Origin: Rhodothermus bifroesti
Lineage (GTDB): Bacteria; Bacteroidota; Rhodothermia; Rhodothermales; Rhodothermaceae
Assembly (NCBI RefSeq): GCF_017908595.1
Contig: NZ_JAGKTL010000005.1
Span: 240,945 to 304,944, forward strand
Length of the DNA stretch: 64,000 nt
Direction: 5' to 3'
In this document: positions 1-9,772 of the stretch, piece after piece
Position numbering within the stretch: position 1 is the stretch's first letter
Layout: each line of letters begins with the position of its first letter
Notes under the pieces: generated by a model
What the model was told of the DNA's origin: nothing
The model's database searches: none
Seen by the model: only the letters and a program-made list of their open reading frames with translations
Position numbers and translations under genes: made by a program

Positions 1-2
1 TG

Positions 3-1049
3 TCCAGGGGAAGGCTAAGAGTTTGGGGGGCTATTCGTAAGTGGATACTTGCGCCTATATTTTGGTTCTGGGTATCTGTCTCTATTGCCATGCTCTACGG
101 TTTCACTCTCGGTGGTGAAAATATGTTCTATGAGTGGAGGGCGATCGCTTTAGGATTGCTTATGGGAAGTGTCTTTCGAATCTTCTTAAGCTCAGGACAC
201 TTTTATAGAGTAGCTTATAGCATTTTTATATTGATTTCACTTCACTCTCTTTTACTCCTTGGTAGGTGGGCGTGGTTTGGAGGGGTTCCTCCTTTTAATG
301 GGCCAACGTTCGATGGTCCAACCCTGAGCAACGCTGTTGCAGGAGTCAGTCTGGGAGTGGCTATATTCTTAGGCAAGCGCAACCAAAAGCGATTGTGGAG
401 ACTCACAATTCCGTTTCTTATTGCAAGTAATGCAGCTCTTGTATTGCTTGCGTGGCGTCGTACCTATTGGATGGAGCTATTGATAACCATCGGAGTATTA
501 ACTATTTTATATAATCGTAATAGACTTCGGATTATTGGGTTTGCAACAATAAGTGTAGTGGTCATACTACTCACCTTTCCTAAGGAGGCGATCTGGGCCC
601 GTGTAATGAGTGCGGTTAACCTATTCGACGAAACAAATCCTTACTCAAGCACAAACATTGGACACGTGGAGGATGTGTTGGACGCCATGCTTCAGATTCA
701 GCGATCACCTATCCTCGGTATAGGACTTGGTACCACTTATGAAACTATCTATACCCGATGGAAAACGGAATCATGGGGTGTTCATAACGGTCCGCTTCAC
801 GTGTGGCTGCGGTTCGGTCTATTGGGGCTATTAGCCTACTTGTGGTTCCATTGGAGGGTAATCAGTTTCCTGTGGTCTCACAGGCAATTGGTCTTGACGC
901 GAGGGTTACTAGCATACTGGCTTGGTATTTTTATTCCGACGCTATTTTTTAGCCCGTGGCCCTATGGTGCTCTCCAGAATACTCTGTTACTAGGTGTGCT
1001 TTTTGCGTTAGTGGATGTAGAAGTGACGTATTGGAGACGAATAATATGA
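3..1049 (+). CDS. O-antigen polymerase/ligase-like membrane protein (5' end outside window)
   Basis: The reading frame is open from base 3, so the gene begins left of the window; the internal ATG at 90 is unlikely to be the start. The product is strongly hydrophobic, with repeated membrane segments, a central polar loop (around EETNPYSSTNIGHVEDVL in character, containing NPYSSTNIGH) and a GIGLGTTYE motif before the last helices. That pattern fits Wzy polymerases and WaaL O-antigen ligases, which join sugar units on undecaprenyl pyrophosphate or transfer them to an acceptor at the outer face of the inner membrane. The family is recognised by topology and context, not by conserved catalytic residues, so polymerase versus ligase cannot be decided. 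Its stop overlaps the next start (ATGA), indicating one operon with the glycosyltransferases that follow. Confidence 0.7.
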   Translation, partial: SRGRLRVWGAIRKWILAPIFWFWVSVSIAMLYGFTLGGENMFYEWRAIALGLLMGSVFRIFLSSGHFYRVAYSIFILISLHSLLLLGRWAWFGGVPPFNGPTFDGPTLSNAVAGVSLGVAIFLGKRNQKRLWRLTIPFLIASNAALVLLAWRRTYWMELLITIGVLTILYNRNRLRIIGFATISVVVILLTFPKEAIWARVMSAVNLFDETNPYSSTNIGHVEDVLDAMLQIQRSPILGIGLGTTYETIYTRWKTESWGVHNGPLHVWLRFGLLGLLAYLWFHWRVISFLWSHRQLVLTRGLLAYWLGIFIPTLFFSPWPYGALQNTLLLGVLFALVDVEVTYWRRII

Positions 1050-2209
1050 ATGTAATCCACATAATTCCTAAGTTCACGAAATCCATTTGGGGAGGAGCAG
1101 AGAGTATTATCGTAGATCTCGTCAGGAATTATCCCTCGGAGGTCAAAGGTGAGGTATGGACGTGTAGAACGCCGCACGATGCAGGAAGCGAAGTGGTTGA
1201 CGGTATACGGGTGAAGCGTTATCCTGCGCTGTACCTATTTGGAAAGCATATGATCGGTCTGGGCAAGTCGGGGATACCGCCAGAGCTCCTAATGGACCTA
1301 CTACGTCTGAGCCAAAGGCGAGAACCGGTCCTCTTGCACCTTCACGTGCATAACATCTTGTCTGGCTTAAGTCTTATCAGTGCAAGATTGAAGGGAATAA
1401 AGACTGTACTGACTTTACACAGCCGAGTAACTCATCTTAAACCAACCTGGCGGTACTTTCTGTCAAACATATTCCCAATAAAGGGCGCGACTCGAGTTGT
1501 AGCCGTGAGTGAAGTGGTAGCGAGGGAAGCAAGAGAAGTAACAGGTCGGCAAGACATAGAGGTAATACCGAATGGGATCGACTTGGACTGGCTCAGACAA
1601 GGCGATCGGAAGAGAGGCCGTGAATTTCTCCGGGTACATCAAAATATGGAGGCAAAGATCCTCCTTTTTGTTGGGCGCCTAGCGCGCGTAAAGAACCTTG
1701 AAGCTCTACTGAAAGCATTCGCTATTCTAATAAAATCCATGGAGGGGATGTGTCGTCTCGTGCTGGTAGGACCTGAAGCCGAAGTTGGTTATAAAGATGC
1801 CCTTCAAGAGACTTCATTGCGCTTGGGAGTGGCAGATCATGTGATCTTTGTGGGAGCTGTGCCGCATAGGTCCACGCTTCTAGCCGACCTTTATGCAGCC
1901 TCAGATGTCGTAGCGATACCCTCAAGATACGAGGCGCAGCCTGTTTCGATACTAGAAGCGTGGGGTGCCGGGCGCGCAGTAGTAGTCGCGGATGTAGGTG
2001 GTGCGGGGGCGATGGTGCGGGAGTGGGGTGCTGGTTTCCTTTGGTCGCCGGGTGGGGACTCTAGAGATTTGGCCCAGATACTCTGCCAGGCACTGACGGA
2101 CTGGTCTACAGAGATGGAAGAGAAGATCAGGCGGGCACGGGAATACTATAGCGCCCAAAGGATGGTAAAGGATTATGTGGCCCTCTATCAGGCAGTTGTG
2201 GGCGACTGA
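1046..2209 (+). CDS. GT4-family glycosyltransferase
   Basis: A 387-residue GT-B fold glycosyltransferase of family GT4. It opens MNVIHIIPKF, carries the WGGAES loop typical of the N-terminal acceptor domain at residues 15-20, and has VIPNGID and LLFVGRLARVKN at the domain boundary. The C-terminal donor site has IPSRYEAQPVSILEAWGAG, containing the E-x7-E pattern. It should add a hexose or related sugar from a nucleotide donor to the lipid-linked repeat unit on the cytoplasmic side. The start at 1046 overlaps the preceding stop; the frame is open to 956, but the upstream residues are not GT-like. Donor sugar and linkage cannot be read from the sequence. Confidence 0.86.
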   Translation: MNVIHIIPKFTKSIWGGAESIIVDLVRNYPSEVKGEVWTCRTPHDAGSEVVDGIRVKRYPALYLFGKHMIGLGKSGIPPELLMDLLRLSQRREPVLLHLHVHNILSGLSLISARLKGIKTVLTLHSRVTHLKPTWRYFLSNIFPIKGATRVVAVSEVVAREAREVTGRQDIEVIPNGIDLDWLRQGDRKRGREFLRVHQNMEAKILLFVGRLARVKNLEALLKAFAILIKSMEGMCRLVLVGPEAEVGYKDALQETSLRLGVADHVIFVGAVPHRSTLLADLYAASDVVAIPSRYEAQPVSILEAWGAGRAVVVADVGGAGAMVREWGAGFLWSPGGDSRDLAQILCQALTDWSTEMEEKIRRAREYYSAQRMVKDYVALYQAVVGD

Positions 2210-2216
2210 AGGACCT

Positions 2217-3614
2217 ATGGGTGCAGAAGAATCCTCTGTACGAGCCCGTTGGCTTGGTCAAATTCCTGCATACATCCTATCCCATGGTGTCGCCTTTCTT
2301 ACGGGGTTGGTGAGTATAGCTATTTTGCCTCGCATTCTAGGGCCTGAGCAATACGGAGCCTACGCCCTGATTATGGCCACGGCTAATATGGCAGCTTCCC
2401 TGTTTGGGGAGTGGCTGGTTCCTTCTGGCATTCGCCTATCTTCCGAAGTCCCACACGGGTTCATTTGGAATACCCTGGGTTGGATGGCCGTTTTCTCAAG
2501 TATCCTTGGGGGCGTAGCGGTGGGTGCCTTGCTCAGCGGCCAGCAGCTGTCCCCGCACGTGGGTCTCTGGGCCTCCTTGTTTGCAGTGGCTATGATCTTA
2601 TCCAAAGCGAGCATGGCATACATTCGCACGACTCTTGACCGACGGCTCATCGCGGGATACACCTTCGTTAGTAGCTTGGGTTCGCTCCTTTTAAGTCTTT
2701 CTCTTTTCTTAGTCGGTAGGCATTTGACCTGGCTGATTGTTGGCTTAAGCATCGCTCCATGGTCCTTATTCCTCATTTACAGCTTTAAATTCAGGTGGTT
2801 TCTAACGCAGCCCAGACTAGACCTTGTGCAGAGTGTTTTGCGTTTTGGACTACCTATTGCGATCACTTCCATTGGAGGTCAGATTCTCCAAGTCGCAGAC
2901 CGTTACATGCTCGCGCTTTTTAAGACCCATGCAGATGTGGGAATTTACAACGCTACCTACAATCTTTCCGATAAGTTCTTGGGACTCTGCTTTTCTGTAC
3001 TGTTCTCAAGTATGTATCCTGTTGCATCACATGCATGGGCGCGGGGGAATCGAGCAGATGCTGAAAGCTTACTCGTAAACCTTTTCAGATTCATGACGAT
3101 AGTCGCAGGAGCTTTTGCCTGGTTTCAGGCGGCGTCAGGTGTTTCTTTCATTAGGCTGTTGGCTGGCGAAGCGTTTCGCCCGCCTTCATTGGTGCCGGTC
3201 CTCGTGGCCCTGGGAAGTTGGATTTGGTTCACGGGTATTCTCCAACATCAGCCCCTTGAGTGGGATAAACGCACTCTTTGGGTGACAGCAATGACCCTTT
3301 TTACTGCCATTTTGAACTTGGCTTTGAACTGGATTCTAATACCTTCATTGGGGGTGATTGGAGCTGCAATAGCAACTTTAGTCTCGTATTCAGCTTATTT
3401 GTTAGTATGTACATTTGTTACAAAGCATTATGGATATTACGCACGTGTGTGGGAGGTTTGGGTTATTTTAGGAACCAGTCTTGGTGCGTTCCTCCTATGG
3501 TATCGATTTCAAGGGAACGCGGGCCTTTTGCAGGGCACGCTGGCTGCTTTGGTTTATGTTGGTTTAGGTCTTGGCTCCAGGTTACTTCTTAAAATCAAGA
3601 AGGGAGCTCAATAA
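2217..3614 (+). CDS. Wzx-type polysaccharide flippase
   Basis: A 465-residue multi-span membrane protein of the MOP/MATE superfamily (polysaccharide biosynthesis protein). The N-terminal AYILSHGVAFLTGLVSIAIL helix followed by LPRILGPEQYGAYAL is the usual start of Wzx proteins, and about 12-14 hydrophobic segments follow. Wzx proteins flip undecaprenyl-pyrophosphate-linked repeat units across the inner membrane for polymerisation. I chose ATG 2217, which has AAGGA just upstream; an in-frame ATG at 2175 would overlap the previous gene by 35 bases. The stop overlaps the start of the next gene by a base. With the polymerase-like gene at the left edge it makes a Wzx/Wzy-type pathway likely. Confidence 0.82.
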   Translation: MGAEESSVRARWLGQIPAYILSHGVAFLTGLVSIAILPRILGPEQYGAYALIMATANMAASLFGEWLVPSGIRLSSEVPHGFIWNTLGWMAVFSSILGGVAVGALLSGQQLSPHVGLWASLFAVAMILSKASMAYIRTTLDRRLIAGYTFVSSLGSLLLSLSLFLVGRHLTWLIVGLSIAPWSLFLIYSFKFRWFLTQPRLDLVQSVLRFGLPIAITSIGGQILQVADRYMLALFKTHADVGIYNATYNLSDKFLGLCFSVLFSSMYPVASHAWARGNRADAESLLVNLFRFMTIVAGAFAWFQAASGVSFIRLLAGEAFRPPSLVPVLVALGSWIWFTGILQHQPLEWDKRTLWVTAMTLFTAILNLALNWILIPSLGVIGAAIATLVSYSAYLLVCTFVTKHYGYYARVWEVWVILGTSLGAFLLWYRFQGNAGLLQGTLAALVYVGLGLGSRLLLKIKKGAQ

Positions 3615-4786
3615 TGAGAGTCCTTATGCTAACTGACTTTCCCTCCACACTGTTGCGGAGTGCCGAGGGCGAGGAATTATGGAGGAAGCACTTCTTACCT
3701 ACCCCTGTGTTGAACCTGCTAGAAAGCCTTTCTCGCATTTCTGAGTTGGAGGTTTCAGTGCTATCCTTCAGCCGTAGTGGAACTGCAGCTGGGACGCTGT
3801 GGGGACGTATCCATGTGGAGATGCTTCAGGTTCCAAGGGGAAGTGGGCTCAGTACGCTTTACCTTCTTCGTAGGCCGTCAGTTCTAAGGGCGGTGGAACG
3901 CCTTCGCCCGGATATCGTGCATGGCCAGGGGATCGAAGCTGGATATGCTTGGTTAGCTACGCTTCAACCATGTCCGCACCTTCTGACTTTCCATGGCGTC
4001 TACGGTGTAACAGCATATCTGAAACCTCGAGGCATATGGCAGCATCTTGGGCACGTACTCCAGCGCGTGACGCTGCGAAGGGCACGGCACATAGTTGCGA
4101 TTTCTCATTACTTGGAGGACTGGTTTCGTCAAAGCACGCGGGCAAGTGTCTACTTTATTCCGAATGCGGTTAACAATCGTTTTTATCAGGTAAAGTCTAC
4201 CGGAAAGGCTGAGTTTGACCTACTTTACGTGGGGCGTATCACGGAGTCTAAGGGACTTCTGGAGGCAATTAAGGTAGTAGCCAGGTTGGAAAAGAAAGGG
4301 GGAAGGGGATTGAAGATGGCTGTGGTGGGAAGAGCGAGTGATATGGGAGGCGAAGATTACCTGAAGCGGTGTCGCCAGCAGGCAGAGGCACTGGAGCGCT
4401 CAAAGGTGTTTTTTTTAGGAGCCGTACCTAATGATAAATTACCCGAGATACTTTCTGTATCAAAACTGCTGGTTCTTCCAAGTCAAGGAGAAAACTTTAG
4501 CATGGTGGCTGCCGAGGCGAGTGCGGCGGGGGTGCCAGTGGTTGCTTATCGCGTGGGCGGTTTGCCTACCGTAGTGGAACACGGTGAAACTGGTCTTCTG
4601 GTGCCTCCAGGCGATATTCAGTCCTTGAGCAGTGCTGTAGAAGAACTGATCGGGGATGAGAGGCTGCGCCTGCGTTTCGCTAGAGCTACCAGGGAACGAG
4701 CGATGAGTTGGCACCAGGATACGGTGGCGCGACGCACTGCCGAGCTTTATGGTAAGATTATTGCTAAGGAGACGTCATGGCGTTAA
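3614..4786 (+). CDS. GT4-family glycosyltransferase
   Basis: A 390-residue GT-B enzyme. The N-terminal half starts MRVLMLTDFPS and has LTFHGVYG; the linker has FIPNAVNNRFY and LLYVGRITESKGL; the donor site has LPSQGENFSMVAAEASAAG, with the paired glutamates of GT4 enzymes, followed by HGETGLLVPPGD. It is expected to transfer one sugar to the growing lipid-linked repeat unit. The start abuts the flippase stop and the end overlaps the next gene by ten bases, so translation is probably coupled. The sugar specificity is unknown. Confidence 0.86.
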   Translation: MRVLMLTDFPSTLLRSAEGEELWRKHFLPTPVLNLLESLSRISELEVSVLSFSRSGTAAGTLWGRIHVEMLQVPRGSGLSTLYLLRRPSVLRAVERLRPDIVHGQGIEAGYAWLATLQPCPHLLTFHGVYGVTAYLKPRGIWQHLGHVLQRVTLRRARHIVAISHYLEDWFRQSTRASVYFIPNAVNNRFYQVKSTGKAEFDLLYVGRITESKGLLEAIKVVARLEKKGGRGLKMAVVGRASDMGGEDYLKRCRQQAEALERSKVFFLGAVPNDKLPEILSVSKLLVLPSQGENFSMVAAEASAAGVPVVAYRVGGLPTVVEHGETGLLVPPGDIQSLSSAVEELIGDERLRLRFARATRERAMSWHQDTVARRTAELYGKIIAKETSWR

Positions 4787-5637
4787 TTAGTGTGCTCACA
4801 CCGAGCCTGAACTATGGTCGATTCCTGGAAGATGCTATTTTGAGTGTCCGGTTCCAGGAGGGAGTGGACGTCGAGCATGTTGTTCAGGACGGGGGCTCGA
4901 CGGATGGCACCCAAGAATTGCTGAAGAGGTATTCATGGGTGCAGTGGGATAGCAGTCCTGATAAAGGACAGTCAGACGCGCTCAACAAAGCCTTGCGACG
5001 TGCGCGGGGCGATTGGATCGCGTGGTTAAATGCGGACGAGTTTTTTCTCCCTGGCGCGCTTTCTCATTTACTGAGCCAAGCTATAGCTTCAGGCGCAGAC
5101 GTGGTTTACGGAGATTGCCTCTTTGTCGATGAAAAGGGACAGTTCTTGAGGTTGCGTACTGCACATACCTTTAGTCAATTCGTGCTGTGGCATTACGGGC
5201 CGTTTATTCCCTCCTGCGCTGTTTTAATAAGGAGAGAGTTGCTTGGGATAGATCCATGGCACGTTGATGTTGACCGCGTCATGGATTGGCAGCTTTACTT
5301 GGACCTTGCCCTGAAAAAAGCCAAGTTTGTGTGGACACCATGTCCAATAGGCGTTTTCAGGGTACACGCTGCGCAGATTACTGCTCAAGACTGGAGGCGT
5401 TTTGCTCGTTCTTACCGCCTTTTGACAGAGCGTTACAGAGCGAGGCCAAGTCGGTTGCACTTTGAGTATGGGCGGCTTTGGCACCGCATCTTGAAGTTGA
5501 AGGATGGATGCTATCTGAGTGAGTTCCGCGCGCTGAACTTTCGTGGTCGAAGCTTCCGTTGGTTTAAGGGAGAACAACAGGCAAGCAATTTCTTGGAGTT
5601 TCTCAGAGCGTGCTACGGGTCCGAAAAAGAGGCTTAA
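4777..5637 (+). CDS. GT2-family glycosyltransferase
   Basis: A 286-residue GT-A enzyme. It begins with ISVLTPSLNYGRFLEDAI, then QDGGSTDGT, the nucleotide-binding signature of GT2, and WLNADEFFLPGAL, which holds the acidic metal-binding positions (NADE in place of the more usual DADD). The C-terminal part contains FRVHAAQIT, common in the WcaA/Bacteroides-type branch. No membrane helix is evident, so it should work at the cytoplasmic face on the lipid-linked repeat unit. It overlaps the preceding gene by ten bases and the open frame of the next by up to 28. Confidence 0.86.
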   Translation: MALISVLTPSLNYGRFLEDAILSVRFQEGVDVEHVVQDGGSTDGTQELLKRYSWVQWDSSPDKGQSDALNKALRRARGDWIAWLNADEFFLPGALSHLLSQAIASGADVVYGDCLFVDEKGQFLRLRTAHTFSQFVLWHYGPFIPSCAVLIRRELLGIDPWHVDVDRVMDWQLYLDLALKKAKFVWTPCPIGVFRVHAAQITAQDWRRFARSYRLLTERYRARPSRLHFEYGRLWHRILKLKDGCYLSEFRALNFRGRSFRWFKGEQQASNFLEFLRACYGSEKEA

Positions 5638-6839
5638 GGGTGGGAGTCCAGGAGGTCTGCGGCATAAGGCGAATACTCGTCCTCCACAACCGCTACCAGC
5701 AGCCTGGCGGTGAGGACGCGGTCTTTGAGGCCGAGAAAGCTCTGCTGGAAAGTAAAGGACACGAAGTCATTCCCTGCGCACTCCATAACCGAGCCTTAGA
5801 AAGCATGCCCCGTAGGCGTCAGGCAGCGGTGACGGTTTGGAATGGAGAGGCCTACCAAAACTTCCGGGCGCTCATCCGAGAAAAGCGTCCCCAAGTAGTA
5901 CATATCCATAATACTTTCCCCTTGGCTTCCCCTGCGGTCATTCATGCTGCCAAAGCCGAAAAGCTCCCCGTAGTCATGACCCTTCACAACTACCGCCTTC
6001 TCTGTGTAAACGCTCTCTTCTTTCGCCAGGGGCGGGTGTGTGAGGACTGCCTTGGGCACCTACCCTGGCGGGGGGTGGTGCACGGGTGCTATCGGGATAG
6101 CCGCGCAGCCAGTGCGGTGGTGGCGGGCATGTTGACTTTCCACCGATTGCTGGGCACCTGGGACATGGTGGATCGCTACATCGTCCTTACAGAGTTCTCG
6201 CGACAGAAGTTCATTCGGGCTGGATTCCCACCGGAGAAGCTGGTAGTGAAGCCTAACTTTGTTCACCCAGACCCTGGAGTAGGTGCCGGGAAGGGCGGGT
6301 ATGCCCTCTTCGTGGGGCGGCTTTCGCCGGAGAAGGGGGTGGGAACCCTCCTAAAGGCCTGGGAAAGCTTGGGAGGAAGGGTGCCCCTTAAAATCGTGGG
6401 CGATGGCCCCTTAGCCCAGGAGGTGAGCCTGACAACCCAAAGGATACAGGGGGTGGAATGGCTGGGGCGCAAAGACCTGGAGGAAGTCTACGCCCTGATG
6501 GGGGATGCGGCCTTTTTGGTTTTCCCCTCGGAGTGGTACGAGGGGTTCCCTAGGGTGATAGCCGAGGCCTTCGCGAAAGGGTTGCCGATCTTGGTGACAG
6601 CCGTTGGCTCCCAGGGTAGCATCATTGACGATGGCCGTACCGGCCTCCTCTTCTGCCCTGGCGATCCCGAGGACCTGGCCGCCAAGGTGGAATGGCTTCT
6701 GGCCCATCCTAGGGACCTTGCCCGCATGCGGCAGGAGGCCCGGGCGGAGTACGAGGCCAAGTATACGGCGGAGCGGAACTATCAGATGCTCATGGAGATC
6801 TACCAGCAGGCGATTGATAACCATCGCAAGGGCAGATAG
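5610..6839 (+). CDS. GT4-family glycosyltransferase with uncertain start
   Basis: A GT-B glycosyltransferase of up to 409 residues. Homology-like sequence begins at RRILVLHNRYQQPGGEDAVF, followed by VVHIHNTFPLASP, VMTLHNYRLLC, a Cys-containing CEDCLG segment, YALFVGRLSPEKG and FPSEWYEGFPRVIAEAFAKG with the E-x7-E pattern. The start is problematic: ATG 5610 overlaps the previous gene, GTG 5640 has its AAGG too close, and the best Shine-Dalgarno sequence (GGAGGT, 5651-5656) sits seven bases before an ATA codon at 5664, exactly where the conserved sequence begins. The gene looks GC-richer than its neighbours (39 of 60 bases at 6661-6720, against 27 of 60 at 7201-7260), suggesting separate ancestry. 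Confidence 0.85.
   Translation: MLRVRKRGLRVGVQEVCGIRRILVLHNRYQQPGGEDAVFEAEKALLESKGHEVIPCALHNRALESMPRRRQAAVTVWNGEAYQNFRALIREKRPQVVHIHNTFPLASPAVIHAAKAEKLPVVMTLHNYRLLCVNALFFRQGRVCEDCLGHLPWRGVVHGCYRDSRAASAVVAGMLTFHRLLGTWDMVDRYIVLTEFSRQKFIRAGFPPEKLVVKPNFVHPDPGVGAGKGGYALFVGRLSPEKGVGTLLKAWESLGGRVPLKIVGDGPLAQEVSLTTQRIQGVEWLGRKDLEEVYALMGDAAFLVFPSEWYEGFPRVIAEAFAKGLPILVTAVGSQGSIIDDGRTGLLFCPGDPEDLAAKVEWLLAHPRDLARMRQEARAEYEAKYTAERNYQMLMEIYQQAIDNHRKGR
5651..5666 (+). promoter_or_regulatory. Strong Shine-Dalgarno sequence ahead of an ATA codon
   Basis: GGAGGT at 5651-5656 is followed after seven bases by ATA (5664-5666), in frame with the glycosyltransferase and directly before its first conserved residues. 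The spacing is ideal for initiation. Either ATA is used as a rare start, or an ancestral ATG changed to ATA and translation now relies on ATG 5610 or GTG 5640. Confidence 0.45.
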
Positions 6840-6841
6840 GG

Positions 6842-7606
6842 ATGCCACAGGTCCAGCACCGCTACATCTTAGGCATGCGTGTGGATGCCACTAGCTATGC
6901 GTGGGCTACAAAGCAAATTATAGACTGGGCAGAGGCAAGGGAAAGTCGGTATGTATGCGCGGCGAATGTGCATATGGTAATGGAAGCGTACGACAGTCCC
7001 GACTTTCGGGCTATTGTGAATGCCGCGGATTTGGTAACACCCGACGGCATGCCACTGGTCTGGACGCTTCGCCGCATGGGGATCCCTAAGCAGGAGCGTG
7101 TCTATGGTCCCACACTAACGCTCTGGGTAGCGCAAGAAGCTGCGCGTTGTGGTATTCCCGTAGGGTTCTATGGCGGGCATCCAGAGGCGACACAGGGGAT
7201 TTCGGAAAATCTTTCCCGTCGATTTTCTGGCTTGCAGGTATCTTATTGCTACAGTCCACCCTTTCGACCACTCACTCCCGAAGAAGATAAGAAGGTGGTT
7301 GAGGCTATTAATGCTTCGGGTACACGGATTCTATTCGTCGGCTTGGGATGCCCAAAACAGGAATATTGGATGGCAGCGCATAAAGGACAGATTCAGGCTG
7401 TTATGGTGGGGGTTGGTGCTGCTTTTGATTTTCATGCGGGGAGGATACGCCAAGCGCCTTTTTGGCTGCAACAGATGGGTCTAGAATGGTTCTTCCGCCT
7501 GCTAATGGAGCCGCGCCGGCTCTGGCGGCGATATGTTCGGCATAATCCTCGCTTCGTAGTACTCGTCGGACGACAATTATTAAAGCAAAAAGGGCACGCT
7601 CTATGA
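6842..7606 (+). CDS. WecG/TagA/CpsF-family glycosyltransferase
   Basis: A 254-residue enzyme of the WecG/TagA/CpsF family (GT26), which adds N-acetylmannosamine or its uronic acid, or a related sugar, to a lipid-linked acceptor. Family marks are [19 protein letters not shown] near the N-terminus, [15 protein letters not shown] with the catalytic-region aspartates, [10 protein letters not shown], and [15 protein letters not shown] followed by [18 protein letters not shown]. The C-terminal basic stretch ([17 protein letters not shown]) is the usual membrane-contact appendage. The length is normal. The stop overlaps the gmd start by four bases, so it is in the same operon. Confidence 0.9.
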   Translation: MPQVQHRYILGMRVDATSYAWATKQIIDWAEARESRYVCAANVHMVMEAYDSPDFRAIVNAADLVTPDGMPLVWTLRRMGIPKQERVYGPTLTLWVAQEAARCGIPVGFYGGHPEATQGISENLSRRFSGLQVSYCYSPPFRPLTPEEDKKVVEAINASGTRILFVGLGCPKQEYWMAAHKGQIQAVMVGVGAAFDFHAGRIRQAPFWLQQMGLEWFFRLLMEPRRLWRRYVRHNPRFVVLVGRQLLKQKGHAL

Positions 7607-8649
7607 AAAAGGCACTAATTACGGGAATTACCGGCCAAGATGGATCTTATCTCACAGAGTTTCTGCTGGAGCAAGGCTATGAAGTACATGGTATTATCCG
7701 CCGCACTTCAACCTTTAATACCGATCGCATCGACCACCTCTATCGCGATCCTCATGATCCAGAGGCGCGACTTTTCCTTCATTACGGCGACCTTGCAGAT
7801 GGTACTGGGCTGCGTCATATTCTAGAACGCGTTCAACCGGATGAGATTTATAACCTAGGAGCCCAATCCCACGTGAAAGTTTCTTTTGAACAACCTGAGT
7901 ATACGGCTGATATTGTAGCGACAGGAACTTTACGCCTCCTAGAAGCCGTCAGAGACTTTGTGCGCAGCAGCGGAAAAGCGGTGCGTTTTTATCAAGCTGG
8001 CTCATCAGAAATGTTTGGGGCTGCTCCTCCTCCACAAAATGAAAAAACGCCTTTTTATCCTCGCAGTCCTTATGCTGCAGCTAAGGTGGCAGCTTACTGG
8101 TACGCGGTAAACTATCGAGAAGCCTATGGTTTGTTTATCTGCAACGGTATCCTGTTTAACCACGAGTCGCCACGGCGAGGTGAGACGTTCGTCACGCGTA
8201 AAATCACGCGAGCAGCTGGGCGTATCAAAGTAGGTCTACAAGATCGGCTCTTTTTAGGTAATCTAGAGGCGCGACGCGATTGGGGCTTTGCCGGTGACTA
8301 TGTGGAAGCTATGTGGTTGATGCTCCAGCAGGATGAGCCCGATGACTATGTCGTTGCCACAGGTGAGTCGCATTCGGTACGAGAGTTTCTGGAATTAGCA
8401 TTCGATATGCTTGATCTGGACTGGAAAAAACACGTGACGATTGACCCTCGTTACTTTCGCCCAACTGAGGTGGACTATTTGCTAGGAGATGCCACAAAAG
8501 CCCGAGAAAAATTAGGCTGGCGTCCAAAGGTTGGCTTTAGGGAACTGGTGCGGATGATGGTTGAGCATGACTTGGAATTGGCGCGCCAAGAACGCACTTT
8601 AAAAGATGCTGGCCATGTAATTGCTTTGCGAGGTATGCTCAATGACTAA
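7603..8649 (+). CDS. gmd: GDP-mannose 4,6-dehydratase
   Basis: A 348-residue short-chain dehydrogenase/reductase that converts GDP-D-mannose to GDP-4-keto-6-deoxy-D-mannose, the first step to GDP-L-fucose. The Rossmann motif is [14 protein letters not shown] at residues 4-17, followed by [18 protein letters not shown], characteristic of Gmd. The catalytic YxxxK is in [16 protein letters not shown], and [18 protein letters not shown] binds the GDP-mannose. The length is typical. It overlaps fcl by eight bases, so the two enzymes of the pathway are probably translated together. The product would feed a fucosyltransferase among the glycosyltransferases upstream. Confidence 0.95.
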   Translation: MKKALITGITGQDGSYLTEFLLEQGYEVHGIIRRTSTFNTDRIDHLYRDPHDPEARLFLHYGDLADGTGLRHILERVQPDEIYNLGAQSHVKVSFEQPEYTADIVATGTLRLLEAVRDFVRSSGKAVRFYQAGSSEMFGAAPPPQNEKTPFYPRSPYAAAKVAAYWYAVNYREAYGLFICNGILFNHESPRRGETFVTRKITRAAGRIKVGLQDRLFLGNLEARRDWGFAGDYVEAMWLMLQQDEPDDYVVATGESHSVREFLELAFDMLDLDWKKHVTIDPRYFRPTEVDYLLGDATKAREKLGWRPKVGFRELVRMMVEHDLELARQERTLKDAGHVIALRGMLND

Positions 8650-9589
8650 GGACAGCAAAATCTTCATCGCTGGCCATCGGGGGCTGGTGGGATCGGCTAT
8701 TGTGCGCAAGCTCCAGGCAGCAGGCTACACGCATCTCATTACGCGCACGCGCAATGAACTGGACTTGCGCAACCAAGCAGCCGTAGAGCGCTTCTTTGCC
8801 GAAACGCAGCCAACGTACGTCTTTTTGGCCGCAGCCCGGGTCGGCGGCATCTTGGCCAACAGTACCTATCCAGCCGACTTCATTCGCGATAATCTGCAAA
8901 TCCAAACCAACGTGATCGATGCCGCCTATCGCTTCGGCGTAAAGAAGCTGCTTTTTCTGGGCTCCTCTTGCATCTATCCCAAACATGCTCCACAACCGAT
9001 GAAAGAAGAATATCTCCTCACAGGAGCCCTCGAACCTACCAACGAATGGTACGCAGTAGCCAAAATCGCGGGCTTGAAGCTCTGCCAGGCCTACCGACGC
9101 CAGTATGGCTTTAATGCCATTTGCCTTATGCCTACTAACCTGTACGGACCAGGAGATAACTTCGACCTGGAAACCTCACATGTGCTGCCTGCCCTTATTC
9201 GCAAGTTTCATGAAGCTAAAACGCAAGGAGCAAAACAGGTCGTGGTCTGGGGTACCGGTACGCCCCGCCGAGAATTCCTGCATGTAGACGACCTGGCCGA
9301 CGCCTGCCTCTTTCTGATGCAGCATTACAACGACGAAGACATCATCAACGTGGGCACGGGCAAGGATATCAGCATCCGAGAACTGGCCGAGCTTATTGCA
9401 GAAATCACCGGGTTCTCGGGGGAAATCGTCTTTGACACCTCAAAGCCGGATGGAACCCCACGTAAATTGCTGGACGTATCGCGCCTTTGGGCCATGGGCT
9501 GGCGACCAAAAATCGGCCTGCGCGAAGGCATCGAAGAAACTTACCACTGGTATGTGACGCATTACGCCGAAAAGGCAATGCACGTCTAA
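8642..9589 (+). CDS. fcl: GDP-L-fucose synthase
   Basis: An epimerase/reductase of about 315 residues that turns the Gmd product into GDP-L-fucose with NADPH. It has the Rossmann motif [15 protein letters not shown], the Fcl signature [31 protein letters not shown], and the catalytic YxxxK in [15 protein letters not shown], followed by [13 protein letters not shown] chose ATG 8642, eight bases inside gmd, because the recognisable protein begins there; an earlier in-frame ATG at 8621 adds seven unrelated residues. It is the last gene before the 479-bp gap and so probably closes the first polysaccharide operon. Confidence 0.94.
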   Translation: MTKDSKIFIAGHRGLVGSAIVRKLQAAGYTHLITRTRNELDLRNQAAVERFFAETQPTYVFLAAARVGGILANSTYPADFIRDNLQIQTNVIDAAYRFGVKKLLFLGSSCIYPKHAPQPMKEEYLLTGALEPTNEWYAVAKIAGLKLCQAYRRQYGFNAICLMPTNLYGPGDNFDLETSHVLPALIRKFHEAKTQGAKQVVVWGTGTPRREFLHVDDLADACLFLMQHYNDEDIINVGTGKDISIRELAELIAEITGFSGEIVFDTSKPDGTPRKLLDVSRLWAMGWRPKIGLREGIEETYHWYVTHYAEKAMHV

Positions 9590-9691
9590 AAAGCGATCAA
9601 AGACGCTCATGGTTTGGCGCTGCGTGCAATGCAGCAGCCTTCACCTGTAGGAAAGCAATCCGGGATAAAAAGGCACTTAACAGCTATACCC

Positions 9692-9726
9692 CTCTGGAGG
9701 CGTTGCAGAAAGATAGGCCTCCAGAG
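9692..9726 (+). repeat. Perfect 10-bp inverted repeat (RNA hairpin)
   Basis: CTCTGGAGGC at 9692-9701 is exactly complementary to GCCTCCAGAG at 9717-9726, with a 15-base loop. No T-run follows, so it is not a classical intrinsic terminator. It lies 103 bases after the fcl stop and could protect the mRNA 3' end or form part of a leader structure. Confidence 0.6.
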
Positions 9727-9772
9727 AGCTCTTTAACAGACTTGATTGCCCAGGATAGCTACGTAGGCACGT

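Noticed and set aside
6411..6848. A 145-codon - strand open frame inside the GT4 gene
   Set aside because: It is antisense to a conserved glycosyltransferase and only reflects the high GC content there.
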